A stretch of DNA of 64,000 nt from Deinococcus frigens DSM 12807 (GCF_000701425.1 NZ_JNIW01000012.1:25897-89896), one strand, 5' to 3'; shown: positions 1 through 10,281, counted from the first letter of the stretch. Made by a program: numbers and translations. The notes: generated by a model from the letters alone, not told the origin.

Positions 1-426
<426 letters not shown>

Positions 427-747
427 CAGTGGGCCATCTCCAGTGGGCCGCAGGCGGCGCGTCAGTATACCCGCGCGGTGGTCAGGACAGGAGATCGTCG
501 TTTGGTGTGCGCTGCTGCCCGGGAGCTGGCGGCCTCCAGACTGGGGAAGAGGGGCCGAACGGGATGAACGTGAGGTCCGCTCCTATTGGAGTTTGTCCGC
601 TGGTCCCCTTACATCCTTGCCCCGCAACGCCCCGCCGCCTCGCATCTCTCTCGTCAAGTCGAAGGTCAGGGGGTCATCCGCAAGGGACGGGGGGGCACTG
701 TGGGGCCTGGGCCAGATTGAACGCCGCTCAGCTCAACTCAGCGCAAC
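427..747. other. Intergenic stretch between rsmA and ridA
   Basis: Apart from the rsmA promoter region (TATACT at 464-469, reverse strand) I see no gene here. Reading frames through it are low-complexity Arg/Pro-rich translations. Near 728-760 there is a short imperfect repeat of CAACTCAG. Confidence 0.6.
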
Positions 748-1125
748 TCAGTGCAACTCGGCCAGGACCTCGATTTCCACCCGCACGTCGCGGGGCAGTC
801 TGGCCACCTGCACGGTGCTGCGGGCTGGCGCGGGGGCCGGGAAGTGGCGCTCGTAGACGGCGTTCATGTCGGCAAATTCGTTCATGTCGGCCAGAAAAAC
901 GGTGGTCTTGACCACGCGCTCCAGATCGGTGCCTGCGGCCCGCAGCACGGCGCGCAGGTTCTGCATCACCTGCTCGGTCTGCTCGGCAATGCCGCCCTCC
1001 AGCAGTTGACCGTCCGGGGTCAGCGGAATCTGGCCGCTGGTCACCACCAGATTGCCGAAAACGACGGCCTGGCTGTAGGGGCCGATGGCGGCGGGGGCGT
1101 CGGCGGTCTGGACAATGTCTTTCAT
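748..1125 (-). CDS. ridA: RidA family enamine/imine deaminase
   Basis: 125 residues, the usual RidA (YjgF/YER057c/UK114) size. These proteins form trimers and hydrolyse reactive 2-aminoacrylate released by PLP enzymes such as serine/threonine dehydratases. Family features visible are AIGPYSQAV near residue 13, SGQIPLTPDG, a central Q-x-NL segment and the C-terminal VEIEVLAEL. The ATG lies 6 nt after TATGCT (1132-1137), a leaderless arrangement giving it its own promoter downstream of the PP2C gene. Relevant in a window that also encodes serine dehydratase, though the two are unlinked. Confidence 0.93.
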   Translation of the reverse strand: MKDIVQTADAPAAIGPYSQAVVFGNLVVTSGQIPLTPDGQLLEGGIAEQTEQVMQNLRAVLRAAGTDLERVVKTTVFLADMNEFADMNAVYERHFPAPAPARSTVQVARLPRDVRVEIEVLAELH

Positions 1126-1184
1126 CGCCTGAGCATAGCGGTCCGTGAAGGAGAGCGCGTGGCCTGCCTCTCACTGAAGCTGGT

Positions 1185-2318
1185 TCAGCGTCCGTTGTCG
1201 GGGGTGGAATGCTGCGGCGGGGCTTTGGACGCGGGCGCAGTGGGCACTGTGGACGCAGTGGGCACTGTGGGCACCGTCCGGGGCGGCACGATCATGGCGC
1301 TCCCAAGAACGGCGCTGGGGCGGCCCAACCGCCCGCTGACCCGGTGGATCAGGGCCAGCCGCTGGACCAGCAGGATGCCGGCCAGCAGCGCGGTGCCGAT
1401 GACGGCGATCAGGACGCGCTGGATGGGCAGCAAGATCACGCCCAGCAGGGTGAAGTACGCCAGCATCAGCAGCAGGTAGGTGTTCAGGCTGTTGCCCCGC
1501 TGCGCGCCGAGCAGCGCGTCCACGTAATCGGGGCCGCTGTGCTGGGGGGCGGGCAGGTCATAGCTGGGCAGGTGCAGGTCCAGCCGGACGTCGATAACCA
1601 GCGCCGTGATGTTGTCCGGGCCGCCCGCGTCGTTGGCGGCGTCGATCAGGCAACGCACGGCGGAGTCCGGAGCGAGCGGACGGGTCAGTAATTCCAGCAG
1701 GTCGGCGTCGGCTACCACGCTGCTGAGGCCGTCGCTGCACAGCAACAGGCGGTCCCCGGCGCGCAGCCGCAGGCCGAACAGTTCCAGCCGCACCCGTTCC
1801 TCGCCGCCCAACGCGTTGCTGACCACGCTGCGCCACTGGTGGTCTCTGGCCTCTTCCTCGGTCAGGTGCCCCAGGCGCACCTGCTCGCTGACCCAGGAGT
1901 GGTCATCGGTGAGACGGTGCAGCTCTCCGCCGCGCAGCAGGTAGGCGCGCGAATCGCCGACGTGGGCAATGATCAGCGCGCCCCGGTCGATCAGCGCGGC
2001 GATCAGCGTGGTGCCCATCCCCATGTATTCACCGACGGCGTGCCGCAGTACCGACACGTTGGCCGCCTGCACGGCCTCGGCCAGCCGCACGGGCGGCGCA
2101 GTGCGGCGGGCCAGATAATGGGCGCTCAGCGCTTCTAAGGCCAGCGTCGCCGCGAGTTCCCCCGCCGCGTGGCCCCCCATCCCGTCGGCCACCGCGAAGA
2201 GACCTCCCCGCGTCAGACCCAGGGCCAGGGCAGCGTCCTGGTTGACCCCTCCTCGCCGCTGACGACCCACGTCCGTCAGCAGGCCATACGACCAGTTGGG
2301 CGCTCCCGCAGCCTGCAT
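1185..2318 (-). CDS. PP2C-type Ser/Thr protein phosphatase with C-terminal membrane anchor
   Basis: Metal-dependent PPM/PP2C phosphatase that reverses Ser/Thr phosphorylation by Hanks-type kinases. Residues 1-250 carry the family signatures: VNQDA (about 25-29), [11 protein letters not shown] (41-51), [18 protein letters not shown] and GGPDNITAL, holding the metal-binding aspartates. Residues ~278-327 are two hydrophobic segments, followed by a Pro/Thr-rich tail encoded by a short tandem DNA repeat near 1230-1280. An ATG at 2316-2318 sits 6 nt after TATAGT (2325-2330), so I prefer this leaderless start (377 aa) to a codon six residues upstream. No partner kinase is in the window. Confidence 0.9.
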   Translation of the reverse strand: MQAAGAPNWSYGLLTDVGRQRRGGVNQDAALALGLTRGGLFAVADGMGGHAAGELAATLALEALSAHYLARRTAPPVRLAEAVQAANVSVLRHAVGEYMGMGTTLIAALIDRGALIIAHVGDSRAYLLRGGELHRLTDDHSWVSEQVRLGHLTEEEARDHQWRSVVSNALGGEERVRLELFGLRLRAGDRLLLCSDGLSSVVADADLLELLTRPLAPDSAVRCLIDAANDAGGPDNITALVIDVRLDLHLPSYDLPAPQHSGPDYVDALLGAQRGNSLNTYLLLMLAYFTLLGVILLPIQRVLIAVIGTALLAGILLVQRLALIHRVSGRLGRPSAVLGSAMIVPPRTVPTVPTASTVPTAPASKAPPQHSTPDNGR

Positions 2319-2708
2319 GCGGCCACTATATGTCACCCTTCCTTACTCAACTCTATAAAACATCTCATCTTTCTGACGAAGTGCGAACTGTACTTGCCCT
2401 TCCGACCTAGACAACGAAATTTAGTAAATGCTCCATTTTTTTGAAGTTCTTTCTTGAGGTATCGGTTACTCTGCGCGGAGATTCGCCGTCCACACATGAG
2501 GCGGTCCCTCCCAGCTGCAGGTCACTTACATCGGGAAATCTGCCGATTGGCTGTCAGGTGCGCTGTAAGCTCCTGCGGCGAGACTGTTGTCGCCTGGGTC
2601 CCCCCTGACGAACGGGTGTGCGTTCCAGGGCGGCGCGGCGAACTGTGATTGTCGTGCGCGCGTTTCTCGGTTCCCGGCAGCGCCGCTCCCCGGCTACACT
2701 GACGCGGT
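2319..2708. promoter_or_regulatory. Divergent promoter region between the PP2C gene and gatA
   Basis: About 390 bp between diverging genes. The phosphatase -10 box TATAGT (2325-2330) is at one end and the gatA -10 box TACACT (2695-2700) at the other; each start codon follows within 6-8 nt. The middle (~2340-2460) is clearly more AT-rich than the surroundings. I see no gene in it. Confidence 0.6.
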
Positions 2709-4172
2709 ATGTCGCTCCCGTCCATTGACCTGTCATCTGCCGCCGAACTCGTCCGTGCCGTGGGGGCAGGTGAAACCACCCCCGCCGCGTTGCTGAACGC
2801 CGCCCGCATACGGGCCGAGGCGGCGGGTCACCTGAACGCGCTGATCAGCCTCAACGATCATGCCGAAACCGGGGCGGCGGCGGTGCAGTCGCGTCTGAAA
2901 GCAGGCGAGAGGCTGCCTCTGGCGGGCCTGCCGGTCATCGTCAAGGACAACCTCAACCTGAGCGGCACGCGCACCACCTGCGGCAGCCGGATGCTGGAAC
3001 ACTACGTCAGCCCCTACACCGCCACCGCCGTGCAGCGCCTCCTCTCGGCGGGCGCGGTGATCGTGGGCAAGGCCAACATGGACGAGTTCGCGATGGGCAG
3101 CTCCGGCGAGAGCAGCGCTTTTGGGCCAACGCTCAATCCCTGGGACACGTCGCGCGTGACCGGCGGCACCAGCAGCGGCAGCGCGGCGCTGGTGGCGGCG
3201 GGCGTGGTGCCGGTGAGCCTGGGCAGCGACACGGGCGGCTCGGTGCGCCAGCCTGCGGCGCTGTGCGGGGTGTACGGATTGAAGCCCACCTACGGGCGGG
3301 TCAGCCGCTACGGTCTGGTGGCCCACGCCAGCAGCCTGGACCAGATTGGCCCGCTGGCCCGCAACGCCGCCGATCTGGCCCTGATCATGAACGTCATCGC
3401 CGGGCACGACGGGCGCGACGCCACCAGCCTGGACGCGCCGCCCGCCTTCGTGGCCGGAACGCCTGAAGACCTGCGCGGTCTGCGCGTGGGCGTCATCCGT
3501 GAGAGCCTGGGCGGCAACACTGCGGGCGTCAGCGCCGTGCTGAACGCGACTCTGGAGGCTCTGCGTGGTGCGGGCGCAGGCGTGGGCGAGGTCAGCCTGC
3601 CCGCACTGAAACACGCCATCGCCGCGTATTACCTGATCTCCATGCCCGAGGCCAGCAGCAATCTGGCCCGCTACGACGGCATGGTCTACGGCACCCGCGA
3701 ACCGGGGGCCGACGTGCTGGGCAGCATGACCCGCACCCGTGAACGCGGTTTTGGGCGCGAGGTCCAACGCCGCATCATGATCGGCACCTACGCCCTGAGC
3801 AGTGGCTATTACGATGCCTACTACAGCAAGGCCACCCGCGTGCGCCGGTTGATCGCGGGCGAATTCAGCGCCGCCTTTGGACAATTCGACGTGCTGGTCA
3901 CGCCCACCAGTCCCTTTCCGGCCTTCCGCCTGGGCGAGAAGATGGATGACCCCCTGACCATGTACGCCGCCGATGTGGATACCGTGGCCATCAACCTCGC
4001 GGGCCTTCCCGCCCTGAGCGTCCCCGCCGGATTTGAAGAGGTCAAGGGGAAGCGGTTGCCCGTGGGCGTGCAATTCATCGCCCCTGCCTTGCAGGACGAG
4101 CTGCTGGTCAGGATCGCCGGTGGCCTGGAAGGGATTGGAGCGGTGCGGGCGGAGGTGGCTCCAGGTCAGTGA
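2709..4172 (+). CDS. gatA: Asp-tRNA(Asn)/Glu-tRNA(Gln) amidotransferase subunit A
   Basis: GatA is the amidase of the GatCAB complex: it frees ammonia from glutamine or asparagine for transamidation of mischarged tRNA. 487 residues is normal. The amidase-signature core is present: Lys79 in IVKDN and the nucleophile Ser178 in GSDTGGS. The segment that normally supplies the cis-Ser reads GGTSSGSA (152-159), placing Thr154 where the family usually has Ser. gatB and gatC are not adjacent. The ATG follows TACACT by 8 nt, consistent with leaderless expression. Related amidases share the signature, but length and motif order fit GatA best. Confidence 0.92.
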   Translation: MSLPSIDLSSAAELVRAVGAGETTPAALLNAARIRAEAAGHLNALISLNDHAETGAAAVQSRLKAGERLPLAGLPVIVKDNLNLSGTRTTCGSRMLEHYVSPYTATAVQRLLSAGAVIVGKANMDEFAMGSSGESSAFGPTLNPWDTSRVTGGTSSGSAALVAAGVVPVSLGSDTGGSVRQPAALCGVYGLKPTYGRVSRYGLVAHASSLDQIGPLARNAADLALIMNVIAGHDGRDATSLDAPPAFVAGTPEDLRGLRVGVIRESLGGNTAGVSAVLNATLEALRGAGAGVGEVSLPALKHAIAAYYLISMPEASSNLARYDGMVYGTREPGADVLGSMTRTRERGFGREVQRRIMIGTYALSSGYYDAYYSKATRVRRLIAGEFSAAFGQFDVLVTPTSPFPAFRLGEKMDDPLTMYAADVDTVAINLAGLPALSVPAGFEEVKGKRLPVGVQFIAPALQDELLVRIAGGLEGIGAVRAEVAPGQ

Positions 4173-4204
4173 AGTGCGAGGACCGCTTTCGCCGTTCACT
4201 TCAC
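4169..4204. terminator. Inverted repeat over the convergent gatA/truB stop codons
   Basis: GTGAAGTG (4169-4176) and CACTTCAC (4197-4204) are perfect 8-bp arms around a 20-nt loop that includes both stop codons of converging genes. There is no T-run, so this is a candidate bidirectional terminator or 3'-end stabiliser only. Confidence 0.4.
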
Positions 4205-5127
4205 GCCCAAGCCCGCACCACCTTCAACCGCTCCCCGTCGCCGTCCACCACCGCCACCAGCTCGCCGCCAAGTGTTACCACATGCCGCCCCACTTCCGAA
4301 CGCCTGGGACGCTTCCCCTGGCGCAATTCGCGGGCCATCTGTTCGTCGGCATCAATGTGCGGAAAGTCCAGTGCGGCCAGATTGCTCAGGCCAGAGGCGG
4401 CCTCTAAGTCCTCCAGTTGCACGGCGTCGGCCAGGCTGTAGCGGCCCACCCGCGTCCGCACCAGGCCCGAAAGGTGGGCGGGCAGACCCAATGCCGCCCC
4501 CATATCCCGCGCCAGCGAGCGCAGATACGTGCCGCTGCCCACGCGGGCACGCAGGAGCAGGGTGGGAAATTCCCCCAGTGCTTCCGGCAGGGTGAAGGTC
4601 AGACCCGTTCCGGCAGGATTCCAACCTGACGGGTCAAAGGTGCGCGGCGCAGCTTGAACGCTGGGAAACACGCCCAGCAGCTCCAGCGAGTGGATCACCA
4701 CATTCCGTGCGGGCAGGTCCAGCTCGCCCCCCGCCCGCGCCACCGCGTAAGCGCGTTGCCCGCCCACCTGAATGGCGCTGTACTGGGGGGGAATCTGTTT
4801 CTGCGGGCCGGTGAACTGGCCCAGCATCGACCTGATTTGGCCGGCCTCCAGGGTTGGCACCTCCGCCGTCTCGTCCAGCGGCCCCTCGGCGTCCAGCGTC
4901 GGCGTGCCCGCGCCCAGGCTGATCCAGGCCAGGTAGTCTTTGCTGTCGGCCTCCATGAACTGCACCACCTTGGTGCTGTCCTCCACGGCCAGCACCAGCA
5001 CCCCGGTGGCCAGCGGGTCCAGCGTGCCGGTGTGGCCCACCCGCTTGGTCTTGCGGGCGCGGCGGGCGCGGTTCACCACGTCATGCGAGGTCAGGTGCAG
5101 CGGTTTATCGACGGCAATCACGGGCAT
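4201..5127 (-). CDS. truB: tRNA pseudouridine(55) synthase
   Basis: Makes the universal pseudouridine-55 in the T-loop of tRNAs. 308 residues. The catalytic motif GTLDPLATGVL is present with Asp37 as nucleophile, preceded by the TruB N-terminus VDKPLHLTSHDVV; the C-terminal part is PUA-like. The reading frame is open further upstream, but the ATG at 5125-5127 follows TAGCAT (5135-5140) by 7 nt, which fixes a leaderless start. Converges on gatA. Confidence 0.95.
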   Translation of the reverse strand: MPVIAVDKPLHLTSHDVVNRARRARKTKRVGHTGTLDPLATGVLVLAVEDSTKVVQFMEADSKDYLAWISLGAGTPTLDAEGPLDETAEVPTLEAGQIRSMLGQFTGPQKQIPPQYSAIQVGGQRAYAVARAGGELDLPARNVVIHSLELLGVFPSVQAAPRTFDPSGWNPAGTGLTFTLPEALGEFPTLLLRARVGSGTYLRSLARDMGAALGLPAHLSGLVRTRVGRYSLADAVQLEDLEAASGLSNLAALDFPHIDADEQMARELRQGKRPRRSEVGRHVVTLGGELVAVVDGDGERLKVVRAWA

Positions 5128-5176
5128 GGGGCAGATGCTAGAGCGTGGACACCCACGGACACCACGGCCCGCGCCG

Positions 5177-5665
5177 TCAGGGCTTCTGCCGGGGGCCGTG
5201 TACTCGCAGTACAAAGCCCTGGGGAGAGTCGTAGGCTCGCTCTGGAGCGTAGAACACTGCCAGCACCTCGTCCTGACCGAAGGTGCGCCCGCGCGTCCAC
5301 GCCGCCAGCCGGTAACGCCGTGGATCACTGGACGTCATGGCCTGACGCACAAAACCAGCATCGGCGAGCGTTTTTTGCACGGATGGCTGCGCGTAGAACG
5401 CCTCAATGTCGTCCCAGCCCTTGCCCACATCCAGCTTGGCGAAATCCCCGACCTCCACAGGTCCGTACAGCGGCCTAAGATGGTCTCGCATGCTGCCCAT
5501 TGCCAGGTCGACACGGCTCTCGAAGCTGCCGTTGTATTTGCCCTCTACTGCAAACGGTGGCAGGGGCAGCGTATTCAGGGTGGCGGGAGCAGCGGCGCAG
5601 CCCACGGCAAACGCGCCCAGCAGGGCGTTCTGGATCAAGCCGCGCGCAGAATTCACCCGAATCAT
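5177..5665 (-). CDS. Exported protein of unknown function
   Basis: 162 residues, unrecognised. The N-terminus has a hydrophobic stretch ending AFAVGCAAAP (residues ~18-27), which could be a lipoprotein signal with Cys23, although Ala at -3 is not ideal, or an ordinary signal peptide. The rest is soluble with no motif I can name. The ATG lies 5 nt after TAAATT, fitting leaderless expression. It is divergent from the membrane protein at 5731. Confidence 0.6.
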   Translation of the reverse strand: MIRVNSARGLIQNALLGAFAVGCAAAPATLNTLPLPPFAVEGKYNGSFESRVDLAMGSMRDHLRPLYGPVEVGDFAKLDVGKGWDDIEAFYAQPSVQKTLADAGFVRQAMTSSDPRRYRLAAWTRGRTFGQDEVLAVFYAPERAYDSPQGFVLRVHGPRQKP

Positions 5666-5730
5666 GCGTCAATTTATCAACCCCCTGCTGACCGTCAATG
5701 AGGCAGAAGCAGTGAGGTCAGGGTGAAACG

Positions 5731-6159
5731 ATGGCTGAACCCACGCACGCCCGCCAGTTGCGTACACTACCGGGCGTGCTGCGCGCCTCGTTCTGGCTGA
5801 CCGCCCTGCTGTTCATTCCGCTGGGGCTGCTGTTGTATTTTCTGCCGCCGTCGCTGGCCGCCACGCTGGGCGTCTCGCCGCTGTGGCTGCCGCGTGTGGC
5901 GGGCGGATTGCTGCTGGCCTGGGGCGCATTCCAGGTGGCGGCGGGCGTTGCGCCGGACGCGGCGAAGGTGGGCGGACTGGCCGGGGGCAACCTGCTGACT
6001 GTGGCCGCGCTGCTGCCCGCTGCCCTGCGCGGTGAAGCGTTGCCCCCTGTGGTACGGACGCTGTTGCTGACGGTGTCGGTGGCGCTGCTGCTGCTGGCCG
6101 TGCTGGCCATTGTGGCGGTGCCATCCCCCCGCACTCGGCCCGTCAAGGTGGACCAGTGA
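5731..6159 (+). CDS. Small polytopic membrane protein of unknown function
   Basis: 142 residues with about four hydrophobic segments (roughly 20-43, 52-72, 80-98 and 108-130). No catalytic motif seen. Its TGA overlaps the GTG of the downstream pseudouridine synthase (GTGA), so the two are translationally coupled and probably cotranscribed. Function unknown. Confidence 0.7.
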   Translation: MAEPTHARQLRTLPGVLRASFWLTALLFIPLGLLLYFLPPSLAATLGVSPLWLPRVAGGLLLAWGAFQVAAGVAPDAAKVGGLAGGNLLTVAALLPAALRGEALPPVVRTLLLTVSVALLLLAVLAIVAVPSPRTRPVKVDQ

Positions 6160-6929
6160 GCGGCCCGTCTGGTGGCGAGCGACTGCAAAAGCGGCTGGCC
6201 CGCGCCGGAGTCGCCTCACGCCGCGCCGCCGAGACGCTGATCAAGGCCGGGCGCGTGCAGGTCAACGGCGTCGTGGCGACGCTGGGGCAAACGGTCACGG
6301 AGGCCGACGATATTCGCCTGGATGGGCAGTTGCTGGATACTGGAGCAGCGGAGAAGGTAACCTACGCGTTGTACAAGCCGCGCGGCTACGTGACCACCGC
6401 CAGCGACGAATATGGGCGTAAGAACGTGCTGGACGCCATGCCCAGCATTCCCGGCCTGCATCCCATCGGGCGGCTAGACCGCGATTCGGAAGGACTGCTC
6501 CTGCTGACCACCGACGGTGACCTGACCCTGACCCTGACCCACCCGCGCTACGGCCATGAGAAGGCGTACCGCGCGTGGACCCACGGCGACGCCCCGCCCA
6601 CCCAGGCCGAGCTGGATCAGTTGCTGGGGGGCGTGATGTTAGAAGACGGCCTGGCGAGTGCAATCAGCGCCACGCCGGCCAGCGACGGCGCGTTCATCAC
6701 GCTGGGCGAGGGTCGCAAGCGGCAGGTGCGCCGCATGCTGGAGGCCATCGGCCACCCGGTGGGCCGCCTGATGCGCTACCGCGTGGGCGGCTACTGGCTG
6801 GGCGATCTGGACGTGGGCGAATACGCCGCGCTGAGCGAGCGCGACTTGCAGGGCTTGCTGGATCCATCGAGTATTCCGGCGGGCATCTGGGACGGCAAAT
6901 GGGAATTGATGGAGCGGCGCTGGGGATAG
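6156..6929 (+). CDS. rluB: RsuA/RluB-family rRNA pseudouridine synthase
   Basis: Isomerises a specific uridine in rRNA. Residues 8-55 form an S4 RNA-binding domain (RLARAGVASRR, then RVQVNG), followed by the synthase domain with GRLDRDSEGLLLL; Asp108 is the predicted nucleophile. The late KRQVRRML segment is also typical. 257 residues. The GTG start overlaps the previous stop. RluB, RluE, RluF and RsuA are hard to tell apart by motif, so the symbol means the subfamily, with RluB the likeliest in this phylum. Confidence 0.87.
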   Translation: MSGPSGGERLQKRLARAGVASRRAAETLIKAGRVQVNGVVATLGQTVTEADDIRLDGQLLDTGAAEKVTYALYKPRGYVTTASDEYGRKNVLDAMPSIPGLHPIGRLDRDSEGLLLLTTDGDLTLTLTHPRYGHEKAYRAWTHGDAPPTQAELDQLLGGVMLEDGLASAISATPASDGAFITLGEGRKRQVRRMLEAIGHPVGRLMRYRVGGYWLGDLDVGEYAALSERDLQGLLDPSSIPAGIWDGKWELMERRWG

Positions 6930-7311
6930 GGGAGGGCTGTCTACTTTTGACCGGACAAAGTGAGTGAATTTTACCGAGCATCTGGGACTGGCACAGCTCC
7001 GTAGGAGAGAATGGAAGCATCGGGAGTCTCCCTGCCCAATGCTGTAATCCGGACAAATGCTCTCAAGACCAAACAGTCAAACGGTCTAACCGCCACAACA
7101 TTAGTGTCAGGGGACTTGGCGGCGCGGTGAACCGGAAGGTCAACCCCTCTGTCCGCTTCACAGCCAGCTTCCCTCGACGGGAGCTGAGAAAGCACCCTGC
7201 CTTTCATTGAACGCAGGTCTCCCGCACGGGGGAGGGGTGAAGCTGGTCTGCTCACCTCAGAACCGAATTCCAAGACGGCCCTTTTCCCGTCAACCCTCGT
7301 CCCCAGTCTGC
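6930..7311. other. Intergenic stretch upstream of rnpB with repeat fragments
   Basis: No gene that I can support. Two pieces of dispersed repeats are present: a GACTGGCACAGCTCCGTAG stretch (6987 on) related to one near 12076, and CAGTCAAACGGTCTAACCGC at ~7074-7093 related to the palindromic elements near 16.3 and 55.7 kb. Confidence 0.5.
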
Positions 7312-7317
7312 TATCCT
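7312..7317 (+). promoter_or_regulatory. rnpB -10 box
   Basis: TATCCT ends 7 nt before position 7325, where the first strand of the RNase P RNA terminal helix begins, so box and structure agree on the transcript start. A clear -35 hexamer is not evident. Confidence 0.6.
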
Positions 7318-7324
7318 TCCCCGC

Positions 7325-7745
<421 letters not shown>

Positions 7746-7760
<15 letters not shown>

Positions 7761-8144
7761 ACCACCCGCCGCCTCTCCTGTTTTGGGAGGGGTGGTTTCT
7801 TTTGACGGTTTGCTGCCCCCTGCCAGTTTCAGTCCAATCAGCGCGGCGATCAGCAGCCCGATCAGAATCAGCCGCGCCGGGCTGAGACTTTCCTCAAACA
7901 GTACCGTCCCCATGAATACTGCTCCCACTGCCCCGATCCCGGTCCAGATGGCGTAGGCGGTCCCCAGCGGAATGGTCTTCAGCGCCCGCGAGAGGAAGTC
8001 GAAGCTGAAATAGGCACAGACCAGAAATACGTAGAAGAACGCGGGGCGCGCCTGCTCCAGCTTCAGCGCGGTGGCGAAGCCGATTTCCAGCAGGCCCGCA
8101 CGGCGCTCAAGACCGCCCTGTCGCGGATGCTGATTGATCCTGGC
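7746..8144 (-). pseudogene. SMR-family efflux protein, 5'-truncated remnant
   Basis: Small multidrug resistance (EmrE-like) transporter missing its first ~10 residues. The readable part begins AGLLEIGFATALK, which includes the essential membrane Glu (codon 8085-8087), and continues through IPLGTAYAIWTGIG and the last two helices to LIGLKLAGG. The frame is open up to the stop of the upstream DUF423 gene but contains no ATG, GTG or TTG before the match, so the usual start is gone. Past the normal C-terminus it reads ~24 extra residues through the rnpB terminator into the 3' end of rnpB. An unusual start codon cannot be excluded. Confidence 0.65.
7761..7803 (+). terminator. rnpB intrinsic terminator
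   Basis: CCACC and CCTCTCC pair with GGAGGGG and GGTGG around a TGTTTTG loop, followed by TTTCTTTT. Immediately after the RNase P RNA. The reverse strand of this hairpin is read as the tail of the SMR remnant. Confidence 0.75.
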
Positions 8145-8528
8145 TCAGCCTGAGCGCCGGAAGTCCACTGCCGCCAGCACGAGGCCGGCGATCAGCAGGA
8201 CGCCGCCAAGCGGGGTGATCGCGCCGAGCCACTTCATGCCAGTCAGGGCCAGGATATACAGCGTGCCGCTGAAGATCACGGCCCCGCCCAGCAGCAGCGC
8301 AGGCGCGCGGCGTTGCTCTGGACGGGTGCCCAGCACCAGCAGGGCCAGCGCGGCGTACATCTGGTAGCGCACGCCGGTTTCAAAGTTGGCAAGTGATGAC
8401 GGCTCCAACGTGGCTTTCAGCCCATGCGTGGCGAAGGCCCCCAGCGCCACGCCCAGCGCGGCCAGCACGGCCCCGGTCTGAAACGCGGGCAGCGGGGCGG
8501 CGGGAAAAGCGGCACGGGTCGTTCGCAT
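8145..8528 (-). CDS. DUF423 family membrane protein
   Basis: 127 residues with about four transmembrane segments; function not established for the family. Family features are GVALGAFATHGLK (about 26-38), FETGVRYQMYAALALL, and a late AITPLGGVLLIAGL. Its TGA is followed directly, in the same frame, by the damaged SMR gene, suggesting a deletion removed the intergenic region and the SMR start. Confidence 0.85.
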   Translation of the reverse strand: MRTTRAAFPAAPLPAFQTGAVLAALGVALGAFATHGLKATLEPSSLANFETGVRYQMYAALALLVLGTRPEQRRAPALLLGGAVIFSGTLYILALTGMKWLGAITPLGGVLLIAGLVLAAVDFRRSG

Positions 8529-9417
8529 CCCATCAACTTAAAGCATTTGGCATCGGAGCTGTACGGAACGGTGGGAATCCACGGCTCTGGCCTGGAGTGA
8601 CGAACGCGGCCTGTCGCTCTGTTGAAACGGGCCGCCCCCGGACAAGCTGCACGTCATTTCTCCGTTCATATCCGTACGGTCAGGCGGTAGCGGGAACGGC
8701 ATGCCGATACCCTGGATGTGCGGGTCAGGCCCACGGGTCGGCACCAGAAGGTGACGGTGACGGCGGCCCACGAGCCACAATGACTGGGCAGGCCCGTATG
8801 CCTGAAGAGGCCACTGGCCTCAGGGTCTGTCTCAAGACCGTGGACCGGGTATTTCGACGCCACCACAGCCTACGCCCTGCATTAAATTTCAGGACATCCG
8901 GGACAGTGCTGCATGTACTTTCATTCTACTCAGGAGTTGCACCTATGAATAGCGCGGGAGCAGCGTCCCAGACGATAAATCTTGACCTGCTCGCGTGGGG
9001 CGGTTTCTGCCATTCTCTCGCCTTCCTCCGCTCCCCCGCATCTCAAAAGCCCAGTGTCTCAATGCTGTCGTCACGCCTTTCATCATTTTCCCGAACCGAT
9101 CACGCCTATCCAATTTCGCCAGACCAGTCTGGCGATTACTCTGGGATTCTCCCGCCAGGAGAGGTTTTTTCTGATTATGCAGGTGCAACTCCTGAGTTCT
9201 ACGCACTGCGTCTTGTTTGCCTTTCCTTCCAGTCGGGTTGAGGTGCCCACCACAATCCGCAGCGCCGGGACAGCTATTCAACAAAACTTCCAGAATGGCG
9301 TGGTTGCCGTATTTCTTGTCTTGCCCACGACATAGGGTAGTGGGAAGAGTTGCCCTGCTGTCCCCGCCTTTTTCTAGCCCTCAGCAGGTCTTGCAGCGCG
9401 TCAGCTTGAACGGCGTC
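8529..9417. other. Long stretch without a convincing gene
   Basis: About 890 bp between two reverse-strand genes. An open frame on the forward strand includes ATG 8945 with AGGAG upstream (98 codons), but its product is Ser-rich, matches nothing I recognise and lacks the codon bias of neighbours. No RNA gene, terminator or IS end could be recognised. It may be decayed sequence. Confidence 0.5.
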
Positions 9418-10281
9418 TTAGGGCCGCCTGACAAACAGGGGCAACCCAGAAGCCTCTACCGCGCCCACCTGTACGGCCCGGCGGTGCAATTCCTGCACGG
9501 CGCGCGTGCCCTCCTCTCCCACATCCAGGCTAAAGAGGTTGACGTACAGGTCGATGTGCGCCTGCATCACCTCGTCGGCCATCTCCAGCGCGTGCCGCCG
9601 GATGTAAGCGCGCGAGGCATCTGGGTTGGCATGGGCGTATTCCAGGCTGGCCCTCACCGCCCCGTTCAGCGCCCACTGCGTCTCCGGGGCCAGATCGCGG
9701 CGCACCAGAATCGCGCCCAGCGGCAGGGGCAGTCCCGTCTCGCCCTCCCACCACGCGCCCAGGTCCATATGCTTGCTCAGGCCGTGCTGCGGGTAGGTGA
9801 AGCGCGATTCGTGGATGATCAGGCCCGCGTCCACTTCACCCCGTTCGGCGGCGGGCATGACCTGGTCGTAGCGCATCCGCACGACTTTCACTTTGGGATA
9901 GACCAGTCGGAGCAGCAGTTCCGCCGTCGTCGAAGCGCCGGGCGAGGCCACGGTCAGACCGTTCAGATCCGGCACGTCGCCGCGCGTCACGATCAGCGGC
10001 CCCACCCCGCGCCCCAGCGCCCCACCCGCGCGCAGGGCCACGTAGCGGTCCATCACGCCGAAATACGCGCGGTAACTGATCTTGGTCATGGGCAGGCGGC
10101 CCAGCGTGGCCCAGTCGTTGAGGGTCTGCACGTCCTCCAGCACCTCCTGCACGGGTATGGGCGAGGGCACCAGCCCGGCATGCAGCGCGTGGAAGATGAA
10201 GGTGTCGTTGGGGCAAAAGGAATAGCCCAGTTGCAGGGGTGCGGAAGTAGGAGGTGCGGGGGTGGAGGGCGGGAGATTCAT
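9418..10281 (-). CDS. mqnD: 1,4-dihydroxy-6-naphthoate synthase (futalosine pathway)
   Basis: MqnD converts cyclic dehypoxanthine futalosine to 1,4-dihydroxy-6-naphthoate, a late step of the futalosine route to menaquinone. 287 residues with a periplasmic-binding-protein-like fold. The MqnD signature YSFCPNDTFIFHAL lies near residues 20-33; LPMTKISYRAY and the GLIIHESRFTY segment also fit. The ATG at 10279-10281 comes 7 nt after TACCCT (10289-10294), favouring it over a GTG 21 nt upstream. Lies downstream of ribF on the same strand with its own promoter. No other mqn genes are in view. Confidence 0.93.
   Translation of the reverse strand: MNLPPSTPAPPTSAPLQLGYSFCPNDTFIFHALHAGLVPSPIPVQEVLEDVQTLNDWATLGRLPMTKISYRAYFGVMDRYVALRAGGALGRGVGPLIVTRGDVPDLNGLTVASPGASTTAELLLRLVYPKVKVVRMRYDQVMPAAERGEVDAGLIIHESRFTYPQHGLSKHMDLGAWWEGETGLPLPLGAILVRRDLAPETQWALNGAVRASLEYAHANPDASRAYIRRHALEMADEVMQAHIDLYVNLFSLDVGEEGTRAVQELHRRAVQVGAVEASGLPLFVRRP

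Noticed and set aside
8393..9241. A 282-codon forward frame, or its inner part from ATG 8945 with AGGAG upstream
   Set aside because: The first part is antisense to the DUF423 gene and the rest is Ser-rich without neighbour-like codon use or any recognisable family.
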